A stretch of DNA of 36,444 nt from Clostridia bacterium (GTDB taxonomy: Bacteria > Bacillota > Clostridia > Christensenellales > Aristaeellaceae), in contig JAFWEY010000150.1 in NCBI GenBank assembly GCA_017512675.1, positions 1-36,444 on the forward strand. The letters run 5' to 3'. Under the pieces are notes generated by a model. That model saw nothing but the letters and a program-made list of their open reading frames with translations, did not search any database and had not been told where the DNA came from. Below, in pieces: positions 15,721-24,726 of the stretch. A program made the translations under genes and the position numbers. Every line of letters starts with the position of its first letter. Position 1 is the first letter of the stretch.

Positions 15721-16560
15721 TCAGCAGGTCTGGGCGAGGATCGCCCGCCGTCCCAGACTGCGGCAGGCTTCCCGCGCCAGCCCGATGTCCGGAAACGCCC
15801 CGAACACCGCCGTGCCGCTGCCGCTCATCTGCGCGTATACCGCGCCGGCGGCCAGCAGCTGTTCCCGGGCTTCCCAGATTTCCGGAGCCAGGCGAATCGC
15901 GGGGCCTTCCAGCGCGTTGCCGCTCAGCGTTTTCACCGCGTGGAGATCTCCCTGCATCAGCGCCTGCTGTACGCCGTTCATATCGATGCCCAGCGGCGTG
16001 AAGCCGCCTTCATCCCATGCCCGGAACACCACCGGCGTGCCGAGGCCTCCTCCGGGATGCAGCAGCACCAGCGGGATGCGCCGGCGCGCCTGCATGCGCA
16101 AAAGCCGCTCGCCGAAACCGCGCACCCTCGCCAGGCCGGTTCCCATGCAAAACGGCACGTCCGCCCCCAGCTGCGCCCCGATTTCCATCAGCTGGCGCAT
16201 CGGAATCTCCAGCCGCCAGAGCTGGTTGAGCGCCAGCAGCGCGGCGGCGCAGTCGGACGAGCCGCCGCCCAGCCCCGCACGAATCGGGATCCGCTTCGTC
16301 AGATGGATTCGCGCGCCGCGTTTGCGGCCGGTGATCTCCATCAGCTTGTCCGCCGCTTTGATCACCAGGTTCTTCGTTCCCGCAGGCGCCGGCCTGCCGT
16401 TGACGATCAGCGACAGTACGCTGTCCGATTCGAACACCAGTTCGTCAAACAGCGTAATGGTTTCCAGCAGCATATCCAGCTCATGGTAACCGTCGTCGCG
16501 CTGGCCGAGCACGTCCAGCGCCCAGTTGATTTTTGCGTAGGCACGCCTTGCGATTCTCAT
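15721..16560 (-). CDS. ispE: 4-diphosphocytidyl-2-C-methyl-D-erythritol kinase
   Basis: 279 residues, the normal length, from the ATG at 16560. This cytoplasmic enzyme phosphorylates CDP-methylerythritol with ATP in the MEP route to isoprenoid precursors. It opens with AYAKINWALDVLGQRDDGYH, containing the conserved K-I-N and D-G-Y-H substrate residues. The GHMP-kinase glycine loop is PIRAGLGGGSSDCAAAL at about 91-107, and MSGSGTAVFGAF is the C-terminal GHMP motif. It follows rpe by 15 bases and is the last gene of the housekeeping operon. In many Firmicutes ispE sits elsewhere, near purR, so this placement is lineage specific. Confidence 0.97.
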   Translation of the reverse strand: MRIARRAYAKINWALDVLGQRDDGYHELDMLLETITLFDELVFESDSVLSLIVNGRPAPAGTKNLVIKAADKLMEITGRKRGARIHLTKRIPIRAGLGGGSSDCAAALLALNQLWRLEIPMRQLMEIGAQLGADVPFCMGTGLARVRGFGERLLRMQARRRIPLVLLHPGGGLGTPVVFRAWDEGGFTPLGIDMNGVQQALMQGDLHAVKTLSGNALEGPAIRLAPEIWEAREQLLAAGAVYAQMSGSGTAVFGAFPDIGLAREACRSLGRRAILAQTC

Positions 16561-16575
16561 ACTGCCCCGTCCGTA

Positions 16576-17226
16576 TCAACCCAATGCCTTCAGCGCCGCG
16601 GCATAGCTTTTTCTGTCCTTCGCTCCGAAGAACGCGGACCCGGCAACCAGCACGCTGGCGCCGGCGCGCACCAGATCCCCGGCGGTTTCCACCGAAACGC
16701 CGCCGTCCACCTCGATCTCGGCGGCCGCGCCCGCCGCGTCCAGCATCGCTTTGATGTCGCGCACCTTTTCGATGCAGGCGGGAATCATCTTCTGTCCGCC
16801 GAAGCCGGGGTTGACCGTCATCACCAGAACCAGGTCGAAATCGCCCAGTACGTATTTCAGGCATTCGGGGGAAGTGTGCGGATTGAGGGAAACGCCGGCC
16901 AGACAGCCGCATTCGCGGATCTGATGAAGCGCCCGGTTCAGATGCCGCGTCGCTTCCGCGTGCACCGTGATGATCCGCGCGCCGTTTTTCGCGAAGGATT
17001 CCACATAGCGTTCCGGCTGCTCGATCATCAGGTGCACGTCGCAGGGAATCCTGCTCCTGGCGGCGACCTGTTTCAGGATTCCCTGTCCGAAGGAGATGTT
17101 CGGCACGAACATTCCGTCCATCACATCGTAATGCAGATAATCCGCGCCGGCATCCGCAGCGCTTTCAATTTCCTCGCCCAGCTTCAGAAAGTTGGCCGCC
17201 AGGATCGACGGCGACAGTTTAATCAT
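16576..17226 (-). CDS. rpe: Ribulose-phosphate 3-epimerase
   Basis: 216 residues from the ATG at 17226, which overlaps the end of rsgA by 8 bases. It interconverts ribulose 5-phosphate and xylulose 5-phosphate in the pentose phosphate pathway. It is a TIM barrel with the family landmarks LSPSILAANF at the N-terminus, the metal-binding HYDVMDGMFVPNISFG segment, DVHLMIEQPERY, the catalytic loop VMTVNPGFGGQ, EVDGGV and the phosphate-binding GSAFFGA near the C-terminus. The position after rsgA is the standard Firmicute arrangement. Confidence 0.98.
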   Translation of the reverse strand: MIKLSPSILAANFLKLGEEIESAADAGADYLHYDVMDGMFVPNISFGQGILKQVAARSRIPCDVHLMIEQPERYVESFAKNGARIITVHAEATRHLNRALHQIRECGCLAGVSLNPHTSPECLKYVLGDFDLVLVMTVNPGFGGQKMIPACIEKVRDIKAMLDAAGAAAEIEVDGGVSVETAGDLVRAGASVLVAGSAFFGAKDRKSYAAALKALG

Positions 17227-18097
17227 AGCGTTCCCTCCATCGTATGCGCGTTTCTTCCAGCAGCGTCCGGTATCGTTCGTAGCGCTGCCGGTCGATCGCG
17301 CCGTCCTGAACCGCTTTCCGCACCGCGCAGTCCGGTTCCCGGTCGTGCGCGCACGGTTCGAAGCGGCACATTCCCTCGTAAGGCAAAAACTCCGGATACC
17401 ATTGCTTCAGTTCCACCGGTTCCATCAGATCGCCGGACAAAAGGCTGAAGCCCGGCGTATCCAGCACCATGCCGCCGTCCGGCGTCGGTCTGAGCTCCGT
17501 ATGGCGGGTCGTATGGCGGCCGCGGGCGATTTTTCCGGACAGATCGCCGGTGTTCAGCCGGAATCCGTACAGCGCGTTGATCAGCGTGGACTTTCCTACG
17601 CCCGACTGTCCGCAGAACGCGCTGATCCGCCCGGCCAGCGCGCTTCGCAGCTCCTGAAGGCCGGTGCCCGCCGCCGCGCTCACCGCAAAGGCGCCGATGC
17701 CGCACCCCCTGTACTGCCGCGCGATCGCCAGCGCCTCCTCCGGCGCGAGATCGCTTTTGTTGACCACCAGCACCGGTTCGATTTCGCTGCGGAAGGCCGC
17801 GAGCAGCAGCCGGTCCGCCAGCAGCAGATCCGCCTTCGGAACGCTTGCGGATACCTGCACCACTGCCCGGTCGATATTGGCCACCGGCGGGCGCACCAGC
17901 AGATTCCTGCGGGGCAGGATCTCTTCCACCCAGCCGTTTTCTCCGGCGGGGCCCGGCGTAAAGCGCACCCGGTCCCCAGTCACCGGTTTCAGCTTCTGAC
18001 GGCGGAACTTGGCCTGCGCGCGCAGTTCGTACACGCTGCCTTCGGCGTCCGTCACATAATAGAACCCGCCGACGCCCCTGACGATCCAACCTTCCAA
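17219..18097 (-). CDS. rsgA: Ribosome small-subunit-dependent GTPase A
   Basis: 292 residues. The start is a TTG at 18097 with GGAGG placed inside the end of the kinase gene 4 bases upstream of the gap. It is a late 30S assembly GTPase. An N-terminal OB-fold (about 1-65) is followed by a circularly permuted G domain: G4 NKSD comes first, then the P-loop GQSGVGKSTLINAL, the switch RGRHTTRH and G3 DTPGF. The C-terminal zinc knuckle is CRFEPCAHDREPDC, with the C-x4-C-x-H-x5-C spacing. Pairing with prkC and prpC is conserved in Firmicutes, where the kinase phosphorylates RsgA in Bacillus. Confidence 0.98.
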   Translation of the reverse strand: MEGWIVRGVGGFYYVTDAEGSVYELRAQAKFRRQKLKPVTGDRVRFTPGPAGENGWVEEILPRRNLLVRPPVANIDRAVVQVSASVPKADLLLADRLLLAAFRSEIEPVLVVNKSDLAPEEALAIARQYRGCGIGAFAVSAAAGTGLQELRSALAGRISAFCGQSGVGKSTLINALYGFRLNTGDLSGKIARGRHTTRHTELRPTPDGGMVLDTPGFSLLSGDLMEPVELKQWYPEFLPYEGMCRFEPCAHDREPDCAVRKAVQDGAIDRQRYERYRTLLEETRIRWRERYD

Positions 18098-18100
18098 GCG

Positions 18101-19930
18101 CTACGCTTCCTCCGTAAACTCGATCTCGCTCTCGGCGGTGACTTCGCCGTTCAGATAGATGCGGACGACATGCTTTCCCTTCTCCTCGGTGCGGATGTCC
18201 AGTTCGATTTCCTGCCGCCCTTCCGGCAGCTCCGCCCGGTAAACCTCCCGCTCGCCGGCGCTTTCCATCAGCGTGCACAGCACCTGCGCGCCGCCTGCCG
18301 TGGCGGTGATGACCACCTTGGTTTTCGCGCGGTACATGACCGGTTCGGACTGGCTGATGGTCAGATTCACCGCCGATCCCATCAGCGCGACGGTTCCCGG
18401 CGCGACGCTCTGCGCGATGACTTCGCCTTCGTCGGCCTCGGAAACCGCGTCGAACACATCGCCCAGCAGGAAGCCTGCGGCGACCAACCGGCTCTGGGCT
18501 TCATCCAGCCGGTACCCGGTGACGTTGGGCACCTCCGCGCTTTCGCCGCTGACAGACAGATCCACCTTGTCCCCCGGCTTCACCCATTCCCCTTCCGCGG
18601 GCACCTGACTGACCACCGTGCCCGCCGGCGCGTCCGCGATCTCCAGCGTGATGCTGCCGGGGAGCAGATCGTTTCCGTCCAGGACGCGCACCGCCTCCTG
18701 CCGCGTGAGCCCGACCAGCTTCGGCATTTCCAGCTTTTCCCTGCCCATGGAGACCACCAGCTGAACCCGGTCGCCGGGCCAGATATCCTGGTGTGCCTGG
18801 GGAGACTGTTCGATCACCAGGCCCTTGGAAATCTCCGCGTTGTGCTTTTCCTCTATCGTGTATTCCAGATTCATGCCCGTCAGCGTTTCCACCGCGTCTT
18901 CGATATCCACCAGCACCAGGTTCGGCATATCCCTGCGCACGAACAGCATTCGGTAAATGTAACGACCGAATACCGCCGCCGCGATGACCGCCGCGCCGAT
19001 CAGGATGGTCAGGAACGCGTTGCGGATCTTTTTCAGCGGGATCGCTTTCAGCTTTTCCAGGAACGTGCTGAACTTCTGGTAGATCGATCCCGAATTCCCG
19101 ATCAGGATCGCGCGCCGCAGGTCCAGCGCCATGTCGGCCGCCGACTGGTAGCGCTGGGCCGGATCCTTGTTCAGCGCCTTCATGATCGCCAGATTCAGGC
19201 TTTCGGAAACCCGGGGCTCGAGCTCCTTCGGGCTTTTGGGCGTGGCCTGCATGTGCATGATCGCCACGGAAATCGGGGATTCCCCGTCAAAGGGAACCTT
19301 TCCCGTGACCATTTCGTACAGCACGATGCCCACGGAGTACAGATCGCTCTTTTCGTCCGCCACCTGCCCGTCGGCCTGCTCCGGCGAGAAATAATGCACC
19401 GATCCCAGGATCGACGAGGAGGAGTTGTAGGTGTGGGTCGTGGTGTTGGTGGCCCGGGCGATGCCGAAATCCGCCACCTTGATATCGCCCTTGGTATCCA
19501 CCAGAATGTTCTGCGGCTTGATGTCGCTGTGGATCACATGGTTTTTGTGGGCGCAGTTGACCGCCGCCAGAATCTTCAGCGTCAGCTGCACCGCGCGCCG
19601 GGGCTCGATGCGCCCCTGCTGGCGGATCAGTTCCTTCAGCGTGCGGCCATGGACATACTCCATCACGATATAGCGCGAATTGCCGTCCTGACCGACACCG
19701 TAAATCGATACGATGTTGGGATGCGACATTTTCGACGCCGCCTGCGCTTCCATGTTGAAGCGCCGGATGAAATCCGCGTCGTCGTTGTATTCGCTGCGCA
19801 GCACTTTCACCGCGACTTCCCGGTTTTCCTCCCGGTCCCACGCGCGGTATACCACTGCCATTCCGCCGGCTCCGACCGGTTCGATCAGCTTGTAACGGCC
19901 GGAGAGCACGACGTTCATGTTATCCGACAT
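18101..19930 (-). CDS. prkC: PASTA-domain Ser/Thr protein kinase
   Basis: 609 residues from the ATG at 19930 (GAGGAGG 9 bases upstream), overlapping prpC by 11 bases. It is a membrane kinase that senses muropeptides or lipid II and phosphorylates cytoplasmic proteins. The kinase domain is about 13-275 with VGAGGMAVVY, catalytic Lys42, Asp136, ADFGIARA (DFG at 154-156) and GSVHYFSPEQ. One membrane segment lies at about 305-325, then three PASTA domains at about 334-396, 400-462 and 466-528, and a C-terminal beta domain that is not identified. The catalytic loop reads HSDIKPQN, with Ser135 in place of the usual Arg of HRD; Asp136, Lys138 and Asn141 are kept, so activity is expected but not the usual Arg-dependent control by activation-loop phosphorylation. 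Confidence 0.97.
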   Translation of the reverse strand: MSDNMNVVLSGRYKLIEPVGAGGMAVVYRAWDREENREVAVKVLRSEYNDDADFIRRFNMEAQAASKMSHPNIVSIYGVGQDGNSRYIVMEYVHGRTLKELIRQQGRIEPRRAVQLTLKILAAVNCAHKNHVIHSDIKPQNILVDTKGDIKVADFGIARATNTTTHTYNSSSSILGSVHYFSPEQADGQVADEKSDLYSVGIVLYEMVTGKVPFDGESPISVAIMHMQATPKSPKELEPRVSESLNLAIMKALNKDPAQRYQSAADMALDLRRAILIGNSGSIYQKFSTFLEKLKAIPLKKIRNAFLTILIGAAVIAAAVFGRYIYRMLFVRRDMPNLVLVDIEDAVETLTGMNLEYTIEEKHNAEISKGLVIEQSPQAHQDIWPGDRVQLVVSMGREKLEMPKLVGLTRQEAVRVLDGNDLLPGSITLEIADAPAGTVVSQVPAEGEWVKPGDKVDLSVSGESAEVPNVTGYRLDEAQSRLVAAGFLLGDVFDAVSEADEGEVIAQSVAPGTVALMGSAVNLTISQSEPVMYRAKTKVVITATAGGAQVLCTLMESAGEREVYRAELPEGRQEIELDIRTEEKGKHVVRIYLNGEVTAESEIEFTEEA

Positions 19931-20654
19931 TCAGGCCGTCCTCCTCACCCGTTACCGCGACCGCGGTGATATTGTCCCCGCCGCCCCGCGAAAGAGCTTT
20001 GTCGATCAGCGCGCGCAGCTTCTCCTGCCACGAATCCTCCCGCAGCAGGATTTCCGCGATTTCCAGATTGCGCACGTAATTGCTCAGGCCGTCCGTGCAA
20101 AGCAGCCAGACGTCGCCCGGCAGGTAATCCAGGCGCAGAATATCCGGCTGCACCGTCGCCTGCGTGCCCAGCGCGCGGGTGATATAGTTGCGCTGGGGAT
20201 GGGTCAGCGCCTGCTGCGGCGTGATTTCTCCCTTTTCCACCATTTCGTTGACCAGCGAATGATCGTTGGACAGCTGCATCAGCGCGCGGTTGCGCAGCAG
20301 ATACGCCCTGCTGTCCCCGACGTGGCTCATCAGCATGTAGTCGGCCGCGAACCAGACGGCGGTGAGGGTCGTGCCCATGCCCAGCTTGTGCGCCGGATCG
20401 TTCAGCGCTTCCTCATAGATCGCCAGGTTCGCCCGCGCCACCGCTTCGTGCATCCGGGATTCATCCGGCTTGGCGGTGCCGCGCAGCGTTTCGGAAAACA
20501 CCTTGATCGCCAACGCGCTTGCCACTTCGCCCGCGAGGTGTCCGCCCATGCCGTCGGCCACCGCGGCGAAGGTTTCGCCGGGGCGCGGAAGGTAATAGGC
20601 GTCTTCGTTGATGGGCCGGACGTTGCCGACATGTGTCAGCGCATAGGCTTTCAT
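19920..20654 (-). CDS. prpC: PP2C-family Ser/Thr protein phosphatase
   Basis: 244 residues from the ATG at 20654, chosen because GAGGTGA sits 7 bases upstream; a GTG three codons earlier overlaps that binding site. It is the metal-dependent phosphatase that reverses the kinase encoded next to it. The metal ligands and family motifs are present: VGNVRPINEDAYY, VADGMGGH, GTTLTAVW, HVGDSRAYLL, CTDGLSNY and GGGDNITAV. The length is normal for bacterial PrpC/Stp enzymes with no extra domain. It lies between rlmN (10 bases away) and prkC (overlapping). Confidence 0.97.
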   Translation of the reverse strand: MKAYALTHVGNVRPINEDAYYLPRPGETFAAVADGMGGHLAGEVASALAIKVFSETLRGTAKPDESRMHEAVARANLAIYEEALNDPAHKLGMGTTLTAVWFAADYMLMSHVGDSRAYLLRNRALMQLSNDHSLVNEMVEKGEITPQQALTHPQRNYITRALGTQATVQPDILRLDYLPGDVWLLCTDGLSNYVRNLEIAEILLREDSWQEKLRALIDKALSRGGGDNITAVAVTGEEDGLNVG

Positions 20655-20664
20655 ACGCGTCACC

Positions 20665-21756
20665 TCATTCTGTCAAATCGCTTCGGCCGCCGTCCGCGGT
20701 TCCGTTCAGCGTTCTGCGCCGGAGCTGGCCGCAGGCGCCTTCGATGTCCTCGCCCATCCCGCGCCTGCGGGTGACCGAGATGTGCCGCTGCCTGAGCCGT
20801 TCCATGAATGCCGTTACCGTCTGTTCGGACGGGGTGATCAGGTTCCTTTCTTTGACGCCGTTGAGCGGGATCAGGTTCACATGACACTGCATTCCCCGCA
20901 GGCGGTGCGCGAGCTCGTCCGCGCAGCGAAGGTCTGTATTGACGCCGTCCACCAGCGCGTATTCGAACACCACGCGGCGCCCTGTTTTGCGCACCCAGGC
21001 GCGGCAGGCCTCGATGGTCTCGTCGATGGTGTAGCGGTTGGCGATCGGCATCAGCCGCTTCCTGATTTCATCGTTCGGCGCATGCAGCGAAAGCGACAGT
21101 GTAACCGGTATCCCCTCGTCCGCGAACCGGTAGATGCGATCGACCAGCCCGCAGGTAGACAGGGAAATGCCCCGCGCCGACAGGTTCAGCCCTTTTTCGT
21201 CCGTCGCCAGGCGCAGGAACCGAACCACCTGGTCGTAGTTGTCGAACGGCTCTCCGCTGCCCATCAAAACCACGTTGCCGACCCGGTCGCCCGCCTTTTT
21301 GTCCGCCCGCGTGACGCAGTTCCCCGCCAGGCGGCGGTTGACCGCCAGAATCTGCCCGAGCATCTCCCCCGCGGAAAGGCTGCGCACACAGCCCTCCAGC
21401 GTGGACGCGCAGAACGCGCAGCCCATTCGGCATCCCACCTGCGTGGACAGGCACAGCGTGTTGCCGTAGTGATAGCGCATCAGCACGCCTTCGATCAGGT
21501 TGCCGTCCGTCAGCCGGTAGAGATACTTTTCCGTGCCGTCCAGCCGGCTGACGCGGACGCTGTCAATCGCTGTCGGATTCGCGACGGCGCGCTGGGCAAG
21601 CGCCGAACGAAGCTCCAGCGGAAGATTGGTCATTTCGCCGATTTCGGCGGAGCGGGCGACCCACGAGGCGATCTGCCCGCCGCGGAAGGCGCTCTGGCCC
21701 ATCTCCCGCATCAGATCCTGCATTTCGCCGGAATCCAGCGCGCACAGTTCGATCAT
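20665..21756 (-). CDS. rlmN: 23S rRNA (adenine2503-C2)/tRNA methyltransferase
   Basis: 363 residues. The ATG at 21756 overlaps the rsmB stop as ATGA and has GAGGAGG 5 bases upstream; the longer open frame to 22026 is read through rsmB. It is a radical-SAM enzyme that methylates C2 of A2503 in 23S rRNA and A37 in some tRNAs. The iron-sulfur motif CRMGCAFC gives Cys109, Cys113 and Cys116. Catalytic cysteines are in LSTCGLV and in EGACGQL near the C-terminus. MGSGEPFDNYD is the usual MGMGEP segment with Ser in place of Met. FEYALVDGVN and HVNLIPLN are conserved. Confidence 0.97.
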   Translation of the reverse strand: MIELCALDSGEMQDLMREMGQSAFRGGQIASWVARSAEIGEMTNLPLELRSALAQRAVANPTAIDSVRVSRLDGTEKYLYRLTDGNLIEGVLMRYHYGNTLCLSTQVGCRMGCAFCASTLEGCVRSLSAGEMLGQILAVNRRLAGNCVTRADKKAGDRVGNVVLMGSGEPFDNYDQVVRFLRLATDEKGLNLSARGISLSTCGLVDRIYRFADEGIPVTLSLSLHAPNDEIRKRLMPIANRYTIDETIEACRAWVRKTGRRVVFEYALVDGVNTDLRCADELAHRLRGMQCHVNLIPLNGVKERNLITPSEQTVTAFMERLRQRHISVTRRRGMGEDIEGACGQLRRRTLNGTADGGRSDLTE

Positions 21757-23267
21757 CTCAGCCTCCTCAGCCGGGCGATGAAAAACCCTTCCATGCCGTC
21801 CCGGTGCGGCAGAAGCTGGATCCGTCCATTCTGCCAGAACGGACGAAGATCCTGCGGAAGCCATGTGCCGTCCGGGTCCGGCAGATATTCCGGATGCCTT
21901 TCGAGGAACGCGGCGATCTGCTTTTCGTTTTCCTCCGGCAGAATCGAACAGGTGGAATAGACAAGCGCGCCGCCCGGCCGCGGATACCGCGCGCAGGCGT
22001 CCAGAATCCTCGCCTGGGTCCGGCACAGATCCTGAATTCCCTCTTCGGTGACCCGGTATTTGATGTCCGGCTTGCTGACGGCCACGCCCAGCCCGCTGCA
22101 GGGCGCGTCGACGAGCACCGCGTCAAAGCTCTCGAAGCAGTCCTCCCGCGCCACGGAAGCGTCCCGGACCGCGACGCGCAGGTTATCCAGCCTGAGCCGC
22201 TTTTTCGCGTTTCGGATCAGTTCCGCGCGGTTTTCGTGCAGCTCCCAGGCAAACACGCGTCCGCTTCCGCCCAAAAGCTCCGCGAGCAGGCAGCTCTTTC
22301 CGCCGGGCGCCGCGCAGGCATCCAGAAGATTCCAGCCCCGCTCCGGCCGGACTGCCAGGGCGGCAAGCATCGATCCTTCGCTCATCAGCGAATACTCGCC
22401 CGAACGGAACCCCGGCGCGCCCGCCAGGTCTCCTCCGCCGCTGATCCTGAAGGCGCAGGGCAGCGCGCTTTCCCGGTACTGCAGGCCCAGCCTGTCCAGA
22501 TACGCGCTGAAGGACGCGCTGTCGTACCGCATCAGATTCGGCCGGATCGTCACGGTGCGCTCGTCCGGCCGGTAATCGATCAGCGCACGCGCGGTTTCAA
22601 AACCGTATTCGCCGGCCAGCTTGTCCACCAGCCATCGCGGCGTGGAAGACGCGATCGACAGCCTGTACGCCTCGGGTTCCTCCGGAAGCGAGAGCGTGCC
22701 CGCGTCCCGGGCACGAATCAGGCTGCGCAGCGTGCCGTTCACCAGCGCAGCGAAGGCTTCCTGGCCCATTTCCCGCGCCTGTTTGACCGCTTCGTCCACC
22801 GCGGCATGATCCGGAACCCGGTCGAGGAACAGCAGCTGCGCCGCGGCGATGTGCAGAATATCCTCCACCACGTCGTTCGGCATGTGTTCCACCAGCCGTT
22901 CCAGATGCCAGGCGATGCGCAGCCGGTTTTCCAGCGCGCTGTAGAAAATGGCGGTTGCCAGCTGCTTGTCCTCCAGCCGGAGATAGTTGCTCCGCAGGCG
23001 GGCATTCAGCGCCAGCTGCGTATAGGCGCCCCGGCGCATTACGTCGGCAAGGGCCAGATACGCGGTCTTTCTCGCGTCGCCCCCGTAAGGCCGCGGCCGG
23101 CCGCCCGGCCTGCGGAACGCGTTCGGTTTTCCGGGCCTGGCCGCGGCGCCGGATTTTCCGGGCTTTCCGGCTGCGCCCATTCTCACGGGCTTCGCGCCGC
23201 TGCCGCTTTTTCGCTGTTTCATGCCGCCGGCCGTCTGCGGCGCACCTTTCTCCCTGTCCCTGTTCAT
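21753..23267 (-). CDS. rsmB: 16S rRNA (cytosine967-C5)-methyltransferase
   Basis: About 504 residues from the ATG at 23267; a GTG at 23276 overlapping the fmt stop (GTGA) is an alternative. It has the NusB-like N-terminal helical domain (RKTAYLALADVMRRGAYTQ to about residue 200) and the Rossmann methyltransferase domain. The SAM loop is DACAAPGGKSCLLAELL, and the two catalytic cysteines are in DAPCSGLG and YSTCSILPEENE. Before the NusB part it carries about 60 residues of Lys/Arg/Gly/Pro-rich low-complexity sequence (GAKPVRMGAAGKPGKSG and so on), probably disordered and able to touch RNA. Confidence 0.96.
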   Translation of the reverse strand: MNRDREKGAPQTAGGMKQRKSGSGAKPVRMGAAGKPGKSGAAARPGKPNAFRRPGGRPRPYGGDARKTAYLALADVMRRGAYTQLALNARLRSNYLRLEDKQLATAIFYSALENRLRIAWHLERLVEHMPNDVVEDILHIAAAQLLFLDRVPDHAAVDEAVKQAREMGQEAFAALVNGTLRSLIRARDAGTLSLPEEPEAYRLSIASSTPRWLVDKLAGEYGFETARALIDYRPDERTVTIRPNLMRYDSASFSAYLDRLGLQYRESALPCAFRISGGGDLAGAPGFRSGEYSLMSEGSMLAALAVRPERGWNLLDACAAPGGKSCLLAELLGGSGRVFAWELHENRAELIRNAKKRLRLDNLRVAVRDASVAREDCFESFDAVLVDAPCSGLGVAVSKPDIKYRVTEEGIQDLCRTQARILDACARYPRPGGALVYSTCSILPEENEKQIAAFLERHPEYLPDPDGTWLPQDLRPFWQNGRIQLLPHRDGMEGFFIARLRRLR

Positions 23268-23272
23268 CGAAT

Positions 23273-24220
23273 TCACTGCGCCTCTTCGCCGTTCAGCACC
23301 GTGCCTGCCGGCAGCGGTTTGCCCATCAGATAAGCCTTTGCCGTCATCCGTTTTGCGTTCGGCGCCTGCATTTCGAGGATTTCCAGCGCGCCTTCCGCAC
23401 ATGCGACCACGAGCCCCTCTTTAGCGGAGGAAACCAGGATTTCTCCCGGCCGGCCGGCGCCGCAATCCTCCCGGACGCGCGCCTGATGAATCTTCAGGCG
23501 GCCGTTCGGCAGCTCGGCCCACGCGCCGGGCCACGGCGTGAACGCCCGGACTTTCCGCTCCAGCACCCGCGCGGGCAGGCGGAAATCCATTTTGCCGTCC
23601 TCACGCCTGAGCATCGGCTCGTAGGTCATCCGGCTTTCGTCCTGGGGAACCGGACGGACCGTGCCGTTTTCCAGCCCGCGAATCGTTTCGATCAGAAGCT
23701 CCGCGCCGATCCTCGACAGCCGTTCGCTCAGTTCGCCGGCGGTCTCCGCATCGCCGATCGGGGTTTCTCGCTGCAAAAGCATTGCTCCGGTATCCAGTCC
23801 GGCGTCGGTGAGCATCGTGGTCACCCCGGTCACCGCGTCCCCCATTTCAATGGCGCGGTTGATCGGCGCCGAGCCCCGGTGGCGCGGGAGCAGCGACGCG
23901 TGCACGTTGACCGTGCCCATTTTCGGCGCCGCCAGATTTCGGGGCGAAAGAATCTGCCCGAACGCGGCGGTCACGCACAGATCCGGGCGCAGATCTTCCA
24001 GCATTTGCGCGCCCTCCGGAGATTTGATGCGCTCCGGCTGAAAGACCGCGAGCCCCTTCTCCGCGCACAGCTGCCGCACGGGGCTCATCGCGATTTTGCC
24101 GCCCCTTCCCTGAGGGCGGTCAGACTGCGTAAACACGCCGACAACCGGATAGCCCGCCTCCAGCAGCGCCGTGAGCGAGGGCAGCGCGAATTCCGGCGTT
24201 CCCATAAATACCACGCGCAT
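23273..24220 (-). CDS. fmt: Methionyl-tRNA formyltransferase
   Basis: 315 residues, the family norm. The ATG at 24220 shares one base with the def stop (TGATG), with AGGAGG upstream inside def. It formylates the initiator Met-tRNA using 10-formyl-tetrahydrofolate. It begins [16 protein letters not shown], with SDRPQGRG, the folate/catalytic motif NVHASLLPRHRGSAPI (catalytic Asn and His), and LDTGAML containing the catalytic Asp. The C-terminal OB-like tRNA-binding domain starts near VRAFTPWPGAWAEL. The def-fmt pair carries out the complementary steps of adding and removing the formyl group. Confidence 0.98.
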   Translation of the reverse strand: MRVVFMGTPEFALPSLTALLEAGYPVVGVFTQSDRPQGRGGKIAMSPVRQLCAEKGLAVFQPERIKSPEGAQMLEDLRPDLCVTAAFGQILSPRNLAAPKMGTVNVHASLLPRHRGSAPINRAIEMGDAVTGVTTMLTDAGLDTGAMLLQRETPIGDAETAGELSERLSRIGAELLIETIRGLENGTVRPVPQDESRMTYEPMLRREDGKMDFRLPARVLERKVRAFTPWPGAWAELPNGRLKIHQARVREDCGAGRPGEILVSSAKEGLVVACAEGALEILEMQAPNAKRMTAKAYLMGKPLPAGTVLNGEEAQ

Positions 24221-24714
24221 CAGCTTTCGGTTTCCTCCTGCTCCTGTGCCTCGTTCGTGTACTGATCCGTCACGTCTTCGATCATCTTGTCGGTGTACAG
24301 GATTCCGTCCAGGTGATCCAGCTCATGGCACAGCGCCATCGCCAGAAGCCCTGTGCCTTCCACGCGGATCGGTTTCCCGTTCCGGTCGAGGGCTTCCACC
24401 ACCACCCGCTCCGGGCGCTCCACCGTGCAGCGCCGGCCTGGTATGCTCAGGCAGCCTTCCGGATTGACCATGCTGCCTTCCGTTTCCACGATCACCGGAT
24501 TGATCAGCTCGATCAGCCCTTCTCCGGCGTCGATGACGACCACCCGCCGCAGAATGCCGACCTGCGGCGCCGCCAGGCCCGCTCCGTCGTTGGCGTACAT
24601 CGTTTCCGCCATATCGTCCAGCAGCACGCGAATGCGGCGGGTGATCCTGTCCACCGGATGCGCGTGCTTGCGCAGTACTTCTTCCCCTTCCAGCATGATG
24701 TTGCGAACCGCCAT
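24220..24714 (-). CDS. def: Peptide deformylase
   Basis: 164 residues, from the ATG at 24714 with AAGGAG 6 to 7 bases upstream. It is a metallo-enzyme that removes formyl from nascent protein N-termini. All three family motifs are intact: [10 protein letters not shown] at about 44-53, EGCLSIPG with the metal-ligand Cys, and HELDHLDG with the two His ligands and catalytic Glu. A short acidic tail ([11 protein letters not shown]) follows. It starts 12 bases after priA. Confidence 0.98.
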   Translation of the reverse strand: MAVRNIMLEGEEVLRKHAHPVDRITRRIRVLLDDMAETMYANDGAGLAAPQVGILRRVVVIDAGEGLIELINPVIVETEGSMVNPEGCLSIPGRRCTVERPERVVVEALDRNGKPIRVEGTGLLAMALCHELDHLDGILYTDKMIEDVTDQYTNEAQEQEETES

Positions 24715-24726
24715 GAGATAGCTCCT

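Noticed and set aside
17192..19969. Plus-strand open frame of 925 codons opposite rsgA and prkC
   Set aside because: It spans two certain minus-strand genes and a gene junction and has antisense composition. The same applies to the long plus-strand frames at 21804-23333, 25369-26988 and 31516-34527.
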